A stretch of 64,000 bases of DNA from Olsenella_L kribbiana (GCF_036408795.1 NZ_JAZGJP010000001.1:186001-250000), one strand, 5' to 3'; counted from the stretch's first letter, positions 51,113 through 60,051 are shown. A program made the numbers and translations. The notes: a model not told the origin generated them from the letters alone.

Positions 51113-51869
51113 AGATGTTCGCCTCGAGCTTCGCGTACTTCTTCTCGCCTATGCCGGAGACACGCATGAGGTCCTCCTTCGAGCTGAAGGCGCCATGCTC
51201 TTCCCTGTCCTGCACGATTGCCTTGGCAGTCGATTCGCCGACGCCAGGAAGCGTCTCGAGCTCCTCGGCTGTGGCGGTATTGATGTTCACGAGGCCCGAA
51301 GATGCAGAATCGGAGGAAGAGGACGCCAAGGTGCTGGATGTGCCCGAAGAGCCGGCAGCAGAAGTGGAGCCTGAGGCAGTGCCAGCCGCTGAGGCAGCAG
51401 AGGAGGATGCCTCTCCTTCCTTCGGCACATGGATCTTCATGCCATCCTTGACAGCCTGCGCGAGATTGACGCTTGCGGTGTCTGCATCGTCCAGAAGCCC
51501 GCCTGCTGCCTCGACCGCATCCTTCACGCGCTCGGTCGTGCCGGCAATGTCGTAGACGCCAGGATGTGCCACCGCTCCGTCGATATCTACAAGCACCGGA
51601 CTTGGTGCCTTATCCTCCGAGCTGGCATCCGTGCTTGCAGATGCTGCATCTTTCGTCTCCTCTGCTGCAGGCGTCGAAGAGCTCACGGCTGCACTCTTGT
51701 CCACCGTGAAGGCGGGGGTCCTGATCGCTGCTGCAAGCGCCAGGAAGAGCGCCACCGCAGAGCCTGCCGCGATGAGCGCGCAGGCTGCCTTCCTGTTTCC
51801 AAGATTGAGCCGCGGCATCCGTGCCTTGAGCCTCGATGCTGTTCTGTCCTGAAGCCTTCTCTGTGCCAT
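51105..51869 (-). CDS. comEA: Competence protein ComEA
   Basis: 254 residues: a basic N-terminus, one membrane segment (about 29-49), a linker, an SLBB-like domain (about 90-150, VDIDGAVAHPGVYDI), an Ala/Ser/Gly/Thr-rich linker and a C-terminal double helix-hairpin-helix (about 193-252, LVNINTATAEELETLPGVG then LMRVSGIGEKK) that binds DNA. It delivers DNA to ComEC. ATG 51869 has GGAGG ten bases upstream, but this site lies within a terminator-like hairpin. Confidence 0.93.
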   Translation of the reverse strand: MAQRRLQDRTASRLKARMPRLNLGNRKAACALIAAGSAVALFLALAAAIRTPAFTVDKSAAVSSSTPAAEETKDAASASTDASSEDKAPSPVLVDIDGAVAHPGVYDIAGTTERVKDAVEAAGGLLDDADTASVNLAQAVKDGMKIHVPKEGEASSSAASAAGTASGSTSAAGSSGTSSTLASSSSDSASSGLVNINTATAEELETLPGVGESTAKAIVQDREEHGAFSSKEDLMRVSGIGEKKYAKLEANICV

Positions 51870-51871
51870 GA

Positions 51872-51909
51872 AAAAGTCGCCTCCCTCTCCAGACTGGATG
51901 AGGAAGGCG
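51872..51909 (-). terminator. Terminator-like hairpin containing the comEA ribosome binding site
   Basis: On the minus strand CGCCTTCCTC (51909-51900) pairs with GAGGGAGGCG (51887-51878, one mismatch) and an inner TCCA/TGGA helix, followed by ACTTTTTC and then ATG 51869. The GGAGG of comEA is the 3' arm of the stem. It lies 78 bases after the thiI stop and can act as its terminator. Confidence 0.75.
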
Positions 51910-51986
51910 ATATGACAGACAGGATTGCGTTCTTCGGGCTGCCAGACATCTGGCAAAGATCTTGCGGAAGGTCGCAGAAGGCCAGC

Positions 51987-53246
51987 TCAGCCCTCTGACA
52001 CGATGCCCTTCTTCTCCCACTCGGCAGGTGCGAGCTCCTCATGGCGAACACGAAGCTTGCGGGGAGGACGGTAGCTTGGGCACTGGTCGAAGTCCACATA
52101 CTCGATGTGGTCGACGAGATCCTCGATCATCGCTTCATGATCGAATGAATCCCAGGCCTCATGCACCTCGTCACGCTTTGCATGCGTCTCGGGACGGCGC
52201 GGCATGAAGAGCGTGCAGCAGTCAGGAGCCGTCTGGCAGCTGATATCGTAGGTGCCGATCTGCTGTGCGCGCTCGATGATCTCCTGCTTGTCGGATCCGA
52301 TGAGGGGACGCAGCACCGGCATGGATACGGTCTCATCCACAGCAGCGATGTTCTCGAGCGTCTGTGAGGCGACCTGTCCAAGCGATTCACCCGTGACAAG
52401 TGCCTTGGCACCCTCTATGCGAGCTATGCGCTCAGCGACGGAGAACATGACACGGCGGTACGTGATGATGCGGAGCTTCTGGTCGACCGCAAGAGAGATC
52501 TCGCGCTGGCGCGCTCCGAAGGGCACCACGTAGAGACGGCCGACGACGCCGGAAGGCGCGAGGGCCTTGACGATATCCTGCGTGAGCCATTCGCTCGTAT
52601 CGGACACCATGGGCCTGCCGGAGAAGTGGATGGGCACGCAGATGGCGCCACGGCGTCCGAGCATCCAGGTCGCGACCGGCGAGTCGAAGCCAGAGGACAG
52701 AAGCGTCACAACCTTGCCGGCAGTGCCGACAGGAAGGCCGCCTGCTCCCCTCTCGGAGACGGCGTAGACATAGACCGAGCCCTGCACGACGTTCACGTGG
52801 ACCGTGACATCGGGGTTGTGGACGTCGACCTTCTTGTCAGGGAAGGCCTCGCAGAGGGCTGCGCCCACCTGGCGGTTGATATCGAGGGTATGGACCGGAT
52901 AGTCGGTCGAAGACTTGTGTGCATGGACCTTGAAGGTGGAGAAGCTCCCTGCCTCGCCGAGAGAGACGATGGCAGCCTGGGAGTACTCCGCGAGGTCGCG
53001 TGGGCACTCATGGGCAAGCGAGACGCGGGCAACGCCCGGAACCTTGCCGATAAGGTCCTGGTAGTCGCGGGTCGCTCCGCCCTCGAAGGTCACGAGGATA
53101 TAGCCGCAGATGCGCTTCACGCACTTGAGGGGCGTGTCGCGCAGGGCGCACTTCAGATTCGTCACGAGCTGGTTCTCGAAGATGGAGCGGTTCTTCCCTT
53201 TGAGGCCGATCTCGTGGTAGTGGACAAGACAGACGCGTTCGCTCAT
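51987..53246 (-). CDS. thiI: tRNA 4-thiouridine synthase ThiI
   Basis: 419 residues: an N-terminal ferredoxin-like and THUMP region (about 1-165) and a PP-loop ATPase domain with SSGFDS (184-189). The C-terminal rhodanese domain of enterobacterial ThiI is missing, as in most Gram-positives, where a dedicated desulfurase supplies sulfur. SCQTAPDCCTLFMPRRPETHA-type cysteines are retained near residue 345. It acts at tRNA U8 and possibly in thiamine synthesis. The start shares one base with the rpoZ stop. Confidence 0.94.
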   Translation of the reverse strand: MSERVCLVHYHEIGLKGKNRSIFENQLVTNLKCALRDTPLKCVKRICGYILVTFEGGATRDYQDLIGKVPGVARVSLAHECPRDLAEYSQAAIVSLGEAGSFSTFKVHAHKSSTDYPVHTLDINRQVGAALCEAFPDKKVDVHNPDVTVHVNVVQGSVYVYAVSERGAGGLPVGTAGKVVTLLSSGFDSPVATWMLGRRGAICVPIHFSGRPMVSDTSEWLTQDIVKALAPSGVVGRLYVVPFGARQREISLAVDQKLRIITYRRVMFSVAERIARIEGAKALVTGESLGQVASQTLENIAAVDETVSMPVLRPLIGSDKQEIIERAQQIGTYDISCQTAPDCCTLFMPRRPETHAKRDEVHEAWDSFDHEAMIEDLVDHIEYVDFDQCPSYRPPRKLRVRHEELAPAEWEKKGIVSEG

Positions 53247-53530
53247 CAGAAGACCGACTTGTTTGCGCCCTTGATGGCCTCGTCGAAGTCATCCTTCACG
53301 AATCCGAGGGTGCCATCCTCGATCTCCTTCATTGCGATGGAGACAGGATCCTCGCCGGAGACGACGGTCGTTATATCGTCGAAGTCCTGGACGTCGACGA
53401 CACGCAGATGCTGGCCGCGGATCATGTTGTTGATATCGCAGGCACGCTTCGATGCCATCGAGCAGAGCAGGAACGGGTTGTGCTCGGTCTTGTCGAGCAG
53501 GTTGTCGATTTCAGGCTTGATGACGGACAT
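53246..53530 (-). CDS. rpoZ: DNA-directed RNA polymerase omega subunit
   Basis: 94 residues. PEIDNLLDKTEHNPFLLCSMASKRA followed by DINNMIRG is the conserved omega segment that wraps the beta-prime subunit. The position after gmk is standard. It overlaps gmk by one base and thiI by one base, so the operon is tightly coupled. The last 40 acidic residues are less conserved. Confidence 0.93.
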   Translation of the reverse strand: MSVIKPEIDNLLDKTEHNPFLLCSMASKRACDINNMIRGQHLRVVDVQDFDDITTVVSGEDPVSIAMKEIEDGTLGFVKDDFDEAIKGANKSVF

Positions 53531-54108
53531 TAATGGGAACCTCCATCCATCTCGAACCGGCGCATCACAGAGCCAAGCTCCTGTGCCGCACGGTCAACAG
53601 TGTCATTGACGATACGCACATCGTACTGGTCCGCGAGCTCCATCTCGTGGCGGGCATTCTTGAGCCTGAGCTCGATCGATGCCTCATCCTCGGTGCCACG
53701 TCCACGCAGGCGCTCCTCGAGCACCTGAAGCGAAGGCGGCTCGATGAAGACGAGCACGGCATCCGGATAGACCTTGCGGACGTTGAGCGCTCCCTGGACA
53801 TCGATCTCGAGCACGAGCGAATGCCCCTTAGCAAGGAGACGCTTCACTTCGCTCACAAGCGTGCCATAGAGATGCCCATGGACCTCTGCCCACTCGACGA
53901 ACTCCCCTGCCGCGATGCGGCGGCGGAACTCCTCGTCAGACAGGAAATAATACGATGTGCCGTCGACCTCGCCGGGCCGTGGACTTCTTGTAGTAGCCGA
54001 AACCGTCAAGCCCAGGTCCGGGCGCTGCTTGCGGAGCTCCGCAAGCAGCGTGCCCTTTCCTGCGCCCGACGGTCCGGAAATGACAAAAAGTCGTGGTGTC
54101 GCGCCCAC
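53530..54108 (-). CDS. gmk: Guanylate kinase
   Basis: Phosphorylates GMP to GDP. 192 residues with the P-loop GPSGAGKGT (12-20), the GMP-binding TTRSPRPGEVDGTSYYF and VLEIDVQGAL. The start is GTG 54108, sharing its G with the mihF stop codon. Confidence 0.97.
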   Translation of the reverse strand: MGATPRLFVISGPSGAGKGTLLAELRKQRPDLGLTVSATTRSPRPGEVDGTSYYFLSDEEFRRRIAAGEFVEWAEVHGHLYGTLVSEVKRLLAKGHSLVLEIDVQGALNVRKVYPDAVLVFIEPPSLQVLEERLRGRGTEDEASIELRLKNARHEMELADQYDVRIVNDTVDRAAQELGSVMRRFEMDGGSH

Positions 54109-54416
54109 TACTTGGAGAGCGCTTCGATGAGCTGCTCGCGCTGGCGGGCACCGAGGCCCTTGACGCGGCGCGTGGAGGAGATGCCGAGCTCAGCCATGAT
54201 CTTGGCTGCCTTGGCCTTGCCATAGCCCGGCAGGGACTCGATGAGAGCGCTCACCTTGAGACGGGCGGCAATAGGATCGTCGGAATCAAGGACCTCCTCA
54301 AGCGTGACCTGGCCGGTCTTGATCTTCTCGCGGAGCTCTGCACGTGCGTGGCGCGCGGCAGCTGCCTTCTCCAATGCTTCCTTGCGCTGCTCGTCGGTAA
54401 GTTGAGGGAGAGCCAT
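54108..54416 (-). CDS. mihF: Actinobacterial integration host factor MihF
   Basis: 102 residues of the mIHF family (unrelated to alpha/beta IHF): LTDEQRKEALEKAAAARHAR at the N-terminus, then SLPGYGKAKAAKIMAELGI, a helix-hairpin DNA-binding segment, and RRVKGLGARQREQLIEAL. A nucleoid-associated protein. The order mihF-gmk-rpoZ is an actinobacterial marker. GGAGGAAC precedes ATG 54416. Confidence 0.96.
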   Translation of the reverse strand: MALPQLTDEQRKEALEKAAAARHARAELREKIKTGQVTLEEVLDSDDPIAARLKVSALIESLPGYGKAKAAKIMAELGISSTRRVKGLGARQREQLIEALSK

Positions 54417-54443
54417 TGTTCCTCCAAACTAGAAACGCATGCA

Positions 54444-54495
54444 GGCACCTCTTCTAGGTGCCGAAGCTGCTTCAAACCCATCATGCGATACTATA
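54444..54495 (-). promoter_or_regulatory. mihF promoter -10 and leader hairpin
   Basis: TATAGT on the minus strand (54495-54490) is a good -10; the -35 is unclear. About 20 bases into the predicted transcript GGCACCT (54462-54456) pairs with AGGTGCC (54450-54444) across five bases. The hairpin has no T-tract directly after it. Confidence 0.4.
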
Positions 54496-54603
54496 GTCTC
54501 GCAATCCATCAGGCATTTTGCAAGTGCAGATATGCCAAACATCGGGCTTTACGCAGGGACTTTACACAACTCCTACGAAATTCGCCCCGCTCTGAAGAAG
54601 CTT

Positions 54604-55323
54604 CTATGCACAGAGCTCAGAGACGATGGCTTCGAAGGCTGCTGCCGGGTCTTCAGCCTGCGTGATCGGACGTCCGACAACGAGCTTCGAGGCACCGGAT
54701 GCGATAGCAGACGCCGGCGTCGCGATGCGCTTCTGGTCGCCTACGGCAGAGCCTGCGGGGCGCACACCTGGCGTCACGACGAGCGCATCAGGTCCCAGAA
54801 GCTCGCGGAGCTCATGAGCCTCCTGCGGAGAGCAGACCATGCCATCGGCTCCTGCACCATAGGCAAGCTTTGCAAGACGTGCAACCTCATTGGCAACAGA
54901 ATCAGCCACGCCGATCGAGGCAAGGGCTGCCTGGTCCATGCTCGTGAGGACCGAGATCGCGATGATCTTCGTGCGCTCGTCGCGGTCCTTCGCTGCCGCC
55001 TCGACACCCTCGCGGGCTGCCTTCACCATCTCGGCACCGCCCAGGGCATGGACCGAGAGGATATCTGCACCTGCACGCGATGCTGCCTCGGCAGCGCCCC
55101 TGATCTGGTGCGGAATATCATGGAGCTTGAGGTCCATGAAGACCTTGAGGCCGCGCCTGTGCATCTCGGAGACGATCTCCGGTCCGCAGGCATAGTAGAG
55201 GGTCATGCCGACCTTGACCCAGCCCGCATGGCCAGAAAGCGTATCGGCGAGGGCAAGCGCCTCGTCGCGTCCGCAGTCGAGGGCGGTTATCACGGCATTG
55301 CGTGCTTCAGCTTCGCTCAGCAT
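54604..55323 (-). CDS. pyrF: Orotidine 5'-phosphate decarboxylase
   Basis: Last enzyme of UMP synthesis. 239 residues of the bacterial type I form: ITALDCGRDEALAL, the catalytic FMDLKLHDIP (the Asp-x-Lys-x-x-Asp tetrad), TPGVRPAGSAVGDQKRIATP and VVGRPITQAEDP phosphate-binding loop. ATG 55323 has AGGAG seven bases upstream and overlaps pyrD by seven bases. Confidence 0.96.
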   Translation of the reverse strand: MLSEAEARNAVITALDCGRDEALALADTLSGHAGWVKVGMTLYYACGPEIVSEMHRRGLKVFMDLKLHDIPHQIRGAAEAASRAGADILSVHALGGAEMVKAAREGVEAAAKDRDERTKIIAISVLTSMDQAALASIGVADSVANEVARLAKLAYGAGADGMVCSPQEAHELRELLGPDALVVTPGVRPAGSAVGDQKRIATPASAIASGASKLVVGRPITQAEDPAAAFEAIVSELCA

Positions 55324-56240
55324 CTGCATGCTCCTATCACTTCGTGGATATCTTTGACACCCTGGGACTCTGCCCAGGCTTCGAGCTCGGAAAGAATGCG
55401 CGGTGCTGCCACAGGGTCGACGAGGTTGGCTGTGCCGACCGAGACAGCGGTCGCTCCTGCCAGCAGGAACTCTGCCGCATCCTCGCCAGTCATGACGCCA
55501 CCGACGCCGTTGATCGGAATCTTCACGGCGTGTGCCGCTTCCCAGACCATGCGCACGGCAATAGGATGGATGCAGGGGCCAGAGACGCCAGCCGTCGGCC
55601 GCGAGAGCCTGCTCCTGTATGTCCTCACATCTATTGCCATGCCCGGAATCGTGTTGATGAGCGTCAGGGCATCGGCGCCTTCTGCCTCGCAGGCACGGGC
55701 GATATCGGCGACATCGTGCGGCGCAAGCTTCACGAGGATCGGCCGCTTCGTATGCGGGCGAAGGGCACGGACGACTTCAGCTGCCGCTTCAGGCGTGGCA
55801 CCCATGGCAGCGCCCCCGCAGGCGATGTTCGGGCAGGAGATATTGATCTCGAATCCCGCTGCGAAGGGCGCAAGCTCTTCGAAGAGGTCGAGCGCATCGA
55901 TGTATTCCTGAATCGAGTGTCCTGCGACCTGGCAGATGACACGGCAGCCGCGCTCATCGAGCCCGGCGAGATATTCGCCATACTCCTCGACGAAGCCCTT
56001 GACACCCGGGTTCTGGAGCCCGACCGAATTCATGATGCCCGAGGTAATCTCAGCCAAGCGCGGTGCAGGATTTCCTGCCCACGGCTCGGCGGCGACACCC
56101 TTGCAGGTGATGGCACCAAGCTCGGATACATCGAAGAAGCTCTCGAACTGGCGGCCATTGCCGAAGGTGCCAGAAGCGGTGCAGATGGGGTTCTGCATAT
56201 GCACGCCGCCAAGATCGACATCCATCTTGACCTTTGTCAT
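55317..56240 (-). CDS. pyrD: Dihydroorotate dehydrogenase B, catalytic subunit
   Basis: 307-residue FMN protein. NPICTASGTFGNG, NSVGLQNPGV, the active-site Cys in INISCPNI, VKLAP and GVGGV match class 1B enzymes. It works with the PyrK subunit encoded immediately upstream, transferring electrons to NAD+. ATG 56240 overlaps the pyrK stop by four bases (ATGA). Confidence 0.96.
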   Translation of the reverse strand: MTKVKMDVDLGGVHMQNPICTASGTFGNGRQFESFFDVSELGAITCKGVAAEPWAGNPAPRLAEITSGIMNSVGLQNPGVKGFVEEYGEYLAGLDERGCRVICQVAGHSIQEYIDALDLFEELAPFAAGFEINISCPNIACGGAAMGATPEAAAEVVRALRPHTKRPILVKLAPHDVADIARACEAEGADALTLINTIPGMAIDVRTYRSRLSRPTAGVSGPCIHPIAVRMVWEAAHAVKIPINGVGGVMTGEDAAEFLLAGATAVSVGTANLVDPVAAPRILSELEAWAESQGVKDIHEVIGACRC

Positions 56241-57085
56241 TTCCAGAGCACCTCCTCGGCATCGAACACGGGACCATCCTGGCAGCAGGCACGCACGGTG
56301 CCATCTGCCATCTGGACGCTGCACGTGTTGCAGGCACCGAACCCGCAGGTCATCATCCGCTCCATCGAGACCTGGCAAGGAATATGCGCTGCTGCTGCGA
56401 CCTTCGCGACGCCTGCCATCATGGGCTGGGGCCCGCAGGTCATGACGACGTCGTAGCTATGCTTGCCCACAAGCTTCTCGGCAAGGCCTGTCGTGAAGCC
56501 GTGGTAGCCATAGCTTCCATCATCCGTTGCCAGGAACACTTCGCAGAAGCCACCACGGGAAAGCGCGCTCTCATAACCTGCCCCGCCATCATTGCCGCTC
56601 AGAGCCTGCGCTCCCTCCTTCCAGAGGAAGCGTTCGCTCTTGGCGCCCATCACGACATCGCAGTCGATGCCGCGTGCCTGGAGCATGCGGGCCGCAGCAA
56701 AGACAGGGGGAGCGCCGACGCCGCCGGCAACGAGAAGCGCACGCTTGGCGCCTTCTTGCGGCATCCTCCAGCCATGTCCGAGCGGAGCCAGAAGCGTCGA
56801 GCCCTCGCCCGGCTCGAGCGAGCAGAGACGGCGCGTTCCTTCGCCCACAGCAGCTACGATCATGCAGATCCAGCCACGCACCGGATCGGTACGGTAGAAG
56901 GAGAGCGGGATGCGCAGGATATGGGAGGGGTCGCCCGGCACGGCGACATTCACGAACATGCCGGGCTTGAGCCCCTGTACGAGCTCACCTTCCGTCTCGA
57001 GGCAGATGTCCCAGATATCCTCTGCCGCCTCATGCTTCCAGACAAGCGTGTATGGCGCGAGCTTTGGTCCTGCTGCCGCGCTCAT
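56237..57085 (-). CDS. pyrK: Dihydroorotate dehydrogenase electron transfer subunit
   Basis: 282 residues: an FAD-binding part with LRIPLSFYR, an NAD-binding part with LLVAGGVGAPPVFAAARML, and a 2Fe-2S cluster with four cysteines (CGFGACNTC, then VRACCQDGPVF). It makes the NAD-dependent class 1B complex with PyrD. It overlaps pyrC by four bases. Confidence 0.95.
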   Translation of the reverse strand: MSAAAGPKLAPYTLVWKHEAAEDIWDICLETEGELVQGLKPGMFVNVAVPGDPSHILRIPLSFYRTDPVRGWICMIVAAVGEGTRRLCSLEPGEGSTLLAPLGHGWRMPQEGAKRALLVAGGVGAPPVFAAARMLQARGIDCDVVMGAKSERFLWKEGAQALSGNDGGAGYESALSRGGFCEVFLATDDGSYGYHGFTTGLAEKLVGKHSYDVVMTCGPQPMMAGVAKVAAAAHIPCQVSMERMMTCGFGACNTCSVQMADGTVRACCQDGPVFDAEEVLWK

Positions 57086-58380
57086 GCGGGCGTCACCACA
57101 CCGTCAGTGAGCGTGCGCTTGCCGGCGCAGAAGACATCGGATGCGGCACCGGTAAGATGCCAGCCGAGGAAGGCAGAGTTCTTCGCCTTGCCCTGCAGCC
57201 AGTCCTCGGTGACCTCGATCTCGGCAGCGGGATCGATAAGGGTAAGGTCTGCCGTGCTTCCTGCCTCGACCTTGACCGGCTCGAGCGTGAGCACCTTCCT
57301 CGGGTTCACAGCCATGACCTCGACAAGGCGGCTCCAGCTCATCTTGCCCGGAAGGACGAGCTTCGTGAGCATGAGCGGAAGCGACGTCTCGAGGCCGACG
57401 CAGCCGAAGAAGGCAATCTCCCACTCGCAGTCCTTCTCATGCGGTGCGTGCGGTGCATGGTCGGTGACGACGCAGTCGATGGAACCATCGCAGATGCCCT
57501 CGACGAGGGCCTCCATGTCGGCCTTCGTGCGCAGGGGCGGATTCATCTTGAGGTTCGTGTTGTAGGTCGGCGTGATGTCATCCTCATTGAGGAACAGGTG
57601 ATGCGGCGTGACCTCGCAGGTGACAGGAAGTCCTTCCTTCTTGGCAGCGCGTACGAGATCGAGGCCCTTGGCCGTCGAGATATGGCAGACATGGAAGCGG
57701 CAGCCCGTGAGCTTTGCAAGCTCGATGTCGCGATAGATCTCAAGCTCCTCGCCGAGTGCCGGCCAGCCGAACATGCCGAGGCGGGTCGATGCCTTGCCTT
57801 CGTTGATGACACCGTTCGTCGTGAGCGAGTCGATCTCGCAGTGGGCAAGCACGGCACGGTCGAACTGCGACACATACTCCATGCATGTCCTCATCATGCC
57901 GGCGCTCTGCACGCCGTGTCCGTCATCAGAGAAAGCAGCTGCGCCCTCCACGACCATATCGCCAATCTCGGAGAGGGCCTCGCCCTTCTCGCCACGCGTG
58001 AGTGCTCCGATCGGGCGGATATGCACAAGTCCTGCATGCTTGCCGCGGTCGATCTGGTAGCGGATCTCGGCTCCTGTATCGGTCACCGGGTCCGTATTCG
58101 GCATCGTTGCGACATCCGTGAAGCCGCCATGTGCTGCAGCACGGGAACCGGTATCGATGGTCTCCTTGTACTCGAAGCCAGGATCTCTGAAGTGGACATG
58201 CATATCCACGAGGCCCGGCACGAGGTACTTGCCGGACGCATCGATGACCTCAGCGTCAGCAGGCGGCTCGAGGCCCTGGCCGACCTCTGCAATCTTGTCT
58301 CCATCGATAAGGACATCGGCTACGCCGTCAAGTCCGACCTGTGGGTCGACCACATGCGCGCCTCTAAGCAGAAATGCCAT
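57082..58380 (-). CDS. pyrC: Dihydroorotase
   Basis: 432-residue zinc amidohydrolase cyclising carbamoyl aspartate. The HxH ligands are His61 and His63 (DMHVHFRDPG), with AAFSDDGHGV supplying the aspartate of class I enzymes, plus VTPHHLFL and VTDHAPHAPHEK. GGGAGGAG precedes ATG 58380, which overlaps pyrB by 17 bases. Confidence 0.96.
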   Translation of the reverse strand: MAFLLRGAHVVDPQVGLDGVADVLIDGDKIAEVGQGLEPPADAEVIDASGKYLVPGLVDMHVHFRDPGFEYKETIDTGSRAAAHGGFTDVATMPNTDPVTDTGAEIRYQIDRGKHAGLVHIRPIGALTRGEKGEALSEIGDMVVEGAAAFSDDGHGVQSAGMMRTCMEYVSQFDRAVLAHCEIDSLTTNGVINEGKASTRLGMFGWPALGEELEIYRDIELAKLTGCRFHVCHISTAKGLDLVRAAKKEGLPVTCEVTPHHLFLNEDDITPTYNTNLKMNPPLRTKADMEALVEGICDGSIDCVVTDHAPHAPHEKDCEWEIAFFGCVGLETSLPLMLTKLVLPGKMSWSRLVEVMAVNPRKVLTLEPVKVEAGSTADLTLIDPAAEIEVTEDWLQGKAKNSAFLGWHLTGAASDVFCAGKRTLTDGVVTPA

Positions 58381-59302
58381 TGTTCTCTCCTCCCAGGAGC
58401 AGGTACATCTCGGCCATGCGGGTAAGGACGCCGGCATTGACCTGGTTCAGGATGCGCGAACGGCTGCAGTCGGCCACATCCGCATTGATCTCCATGCCGC
58501 GGTTCATGGGACCCGGATGCATGATGATCGCATCGTCCTTCATGCGGTTCACGCGGGTCATATCGAGGCCGTAGAGGCGGTTGTACTCGCGCCTCGACGG
58601 AATGGCAGCACCTTCCATGCGCTCGAGCTGGACACGGAGCATGTAGATGACATCCATATCCTCGATCACATCGTCGAAGTGTGCCGTCTGGGGGCAGCCG
58701 AACCAGTCGGGATCGTCGACCTGGAAGGTCGGAGGACCGACGAGCGTGACCTCGGCACCCATGGTCTTGAGAGCGGGTGCCAGAGATCCGCAGACGCGGG
58801 AGTGGGCGAGGTCGCCGACGATTGCGACCTTGAGGCCATCGAGGTGTCCGAAGTGCTTCCTCATCGTATAGAGGTCGAGCATGGCCTGGGTCGGATGCTG
58901 GTGCTTGCCGTCGCCAGCATTGATGACGACAGCATCGGTATTCTCGGTGATGCGCTGCGGCGTGCCGGCAAGGCGGGCACGGCAGACGAACATGTCGACG
59001 TTCATGGCGGAGATCGTCTGGATCGTGTCGGCAAGCGACTCGCCCTTGACGACAGAGGACGTGGATCCGCCCATCGAGAGGGAGTCTGCCGAAAGACGCT
59101 TCTCGGCGAGCTCGAACGAGCTCTTCGTGCGCGTCGACGGCTCGAGGAACAGGTTCACGATCGTGCGACCACGAAGTGCCGGGACCTTCTTGATCGTTCG
59201 GGAATTGTTGACGGACTCGAATGCCTGGGCGGTATCGAGTATCTGGGTGATATCGTCAGCCGTCAGGCTGTACGTATCGATGAGATTCTTTACAGACAGC
59301 AT
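58364..59302 (-). CDS. pyrB: Aspartate carbamoyltransferase, catalytic subunit
   Basis: 312 residues. The carbamoyl-phosphate site EPSTRTKSSFELA, the loop GGSTSSVVKGESLADT and the HPTQAMLDLYT motif are intact. No pyrI regulatory subunit is present, as is usual in Gram-positives, so control is expected at transcription through PyrR. The ATG shares one base with the pyrR stop. Confidence 0.97.
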   Translation of the reverse strand: MLSVKNLIDTYSLTADDITQILDTAQAFESVNNSRTIKKVPALRGRTIVNLFLEPSTRTKSSFELAEKRLSADSLSMGGSTSSVVKGESLADTIQTISAMNVDMFVCRARLAGTPQRITENTDAVVINAGDGKHQHPTQAMLDLYTMRKHFGHLDGLKVAIVGDLAHSRVCGSLAPALKTMGAEVTLVGPPTFQVDDPDWFGCPQTAHFDDVIEDMDVIYMLRVQLERMEGAAIPSRREYNRLYGLDMTRVNRMKDDAIIMHPGPMNRGMEINADVADCSRSRILNQVNAGVLTRMAEMYLLLGGENNGISA

Positions 59303-59871
59303 CAGTGAACGCCTCCATCGCTGGGTTCGTCTGCCTTGTTCCAGATCTCCACAGCGGTGTGGGAATCGAGCGGCTCTATGCAGACGCGGACATCCTCTTC
59401 ACGGGAGGACGGCACATTCTTTCCGACATAGTCGGCACGGATCGGAAGCTCTCTGTGGCCACGATCGACCATCACGGCAAGCTGCACCGACTTTGCGCGG
59501 CCGTAGTCCATGAGGGCATTGAGGGCAGAGCGCACCGTGCGGCCCGTGTAGAGCACATCGTCGACGAGGATGATGTCCTTGCCCTCCACGCTGAACGGGA
59601 TGTTCGTCGCATGGACCACTGGGGCAGAGTTGATGCCGAAATCGTCACGGTAGAAGCTGATGTCGAGCGAGCCGAAGGGCGGCTTCACATGCTCGATGTC
59701 CTCGATGGCATCGACAAGACGATGCGCAAGGATCTCGCCGCGGCGGATGATGCCGACGACAGCAATGGTCTTGGCTCCCTCGTTGTGCTCGATGATCTCA
59801 TGCGCAATGCGCACGATGGCGCGGTCCATGGCCTGAGCATCCATGATGACCGCTTTGGGTTCCTGCTCCAT
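59302..59871 (-). CDS. pyrR: Pyrimidine operon attenuation protein / uracil phosphoribosyltransferase PyrR
   Basis: 189 residues. The PRPP loop ILVDDVLYTGRTVRSA and the N-terminal VVGIIRRGEILAHRL are diagnostic. In Gram-positives PyrR bound to UMP attaches to the pyr leader RNA and favours termination. GGAGGGAG lies before ATG 59871; the upstream frame to 60051 is open but covers the attenuator, so it is probably not translated as part of PyrR. Confidence 0.96.
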   Translation of the reverse strand: MEQEPKAVIMDAQAMDRAIVRIAHEIIEHNEGAKTIAVVGIIRRGEILAHRLVDAIEDIEHVKPPFGSLDISFYRDDFGINSAPVVHATNIPFSVEGKDIILVDDVLYTGRTVRSALNALMDYGRAKSVQLAVMVDRGHRELPIRADYVGKNVPSSREEDVRVCIEPLDSHTAVEIWNKADEPSDGGVH

Positions 59872-59884
59872 GAGTCTCCCTCCG

Positions 59885-59928
59885 ATAAAGCAAAAGGTGC
59901 CCGTCCGCCTGATGGCGGCACAGACACC
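59885..59928 (-). terminator. Attenuator terminator upstream of pyrR
   Basis: On the minus strand the arm 59928-59914 (starting GGTGTCTG) pairs with 59909-59896 (ending GGGCACC): about 14 pairs with one bulged G and loop ATCA, followed by TTTTGCTTT. It lies in the leader, 14-57 bases before the pyrR start. The position is that of classical PyrR-controlled attenuators. Confidence 0.8.
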
Positions 59929-60022
59929 CCCTCTTTTCGCTTCATGGAGAGATTCCATAAGGAAACCGCTCTTTATGTAGCGCCTTTCGGGCATCTCGTA
60001 CCGCGCATTAAAGGCTAGAGAC

Positions 60023-60051
60023 AGGATACTCCCTACCTTAGTCCGGCACAA
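60023..60051 (-). promoter_or_regulatory. pyr operon promoter
   Basis: On the minus strand TTGTGC (60051-60046), a 17-base spacer and TATCCT (60028-60023). The transcript would carry a leader of about 145 bases containing the attenuator. Confidence 0.6.

Noticed and set aside
59872..60051. N-terminal extension of PyrR
   Set aside because: The open frame crosses the attenuator and promoter, has no family similarity and no ribosome binding site at its ATG; the start at 59871 has GGAGGGAG.
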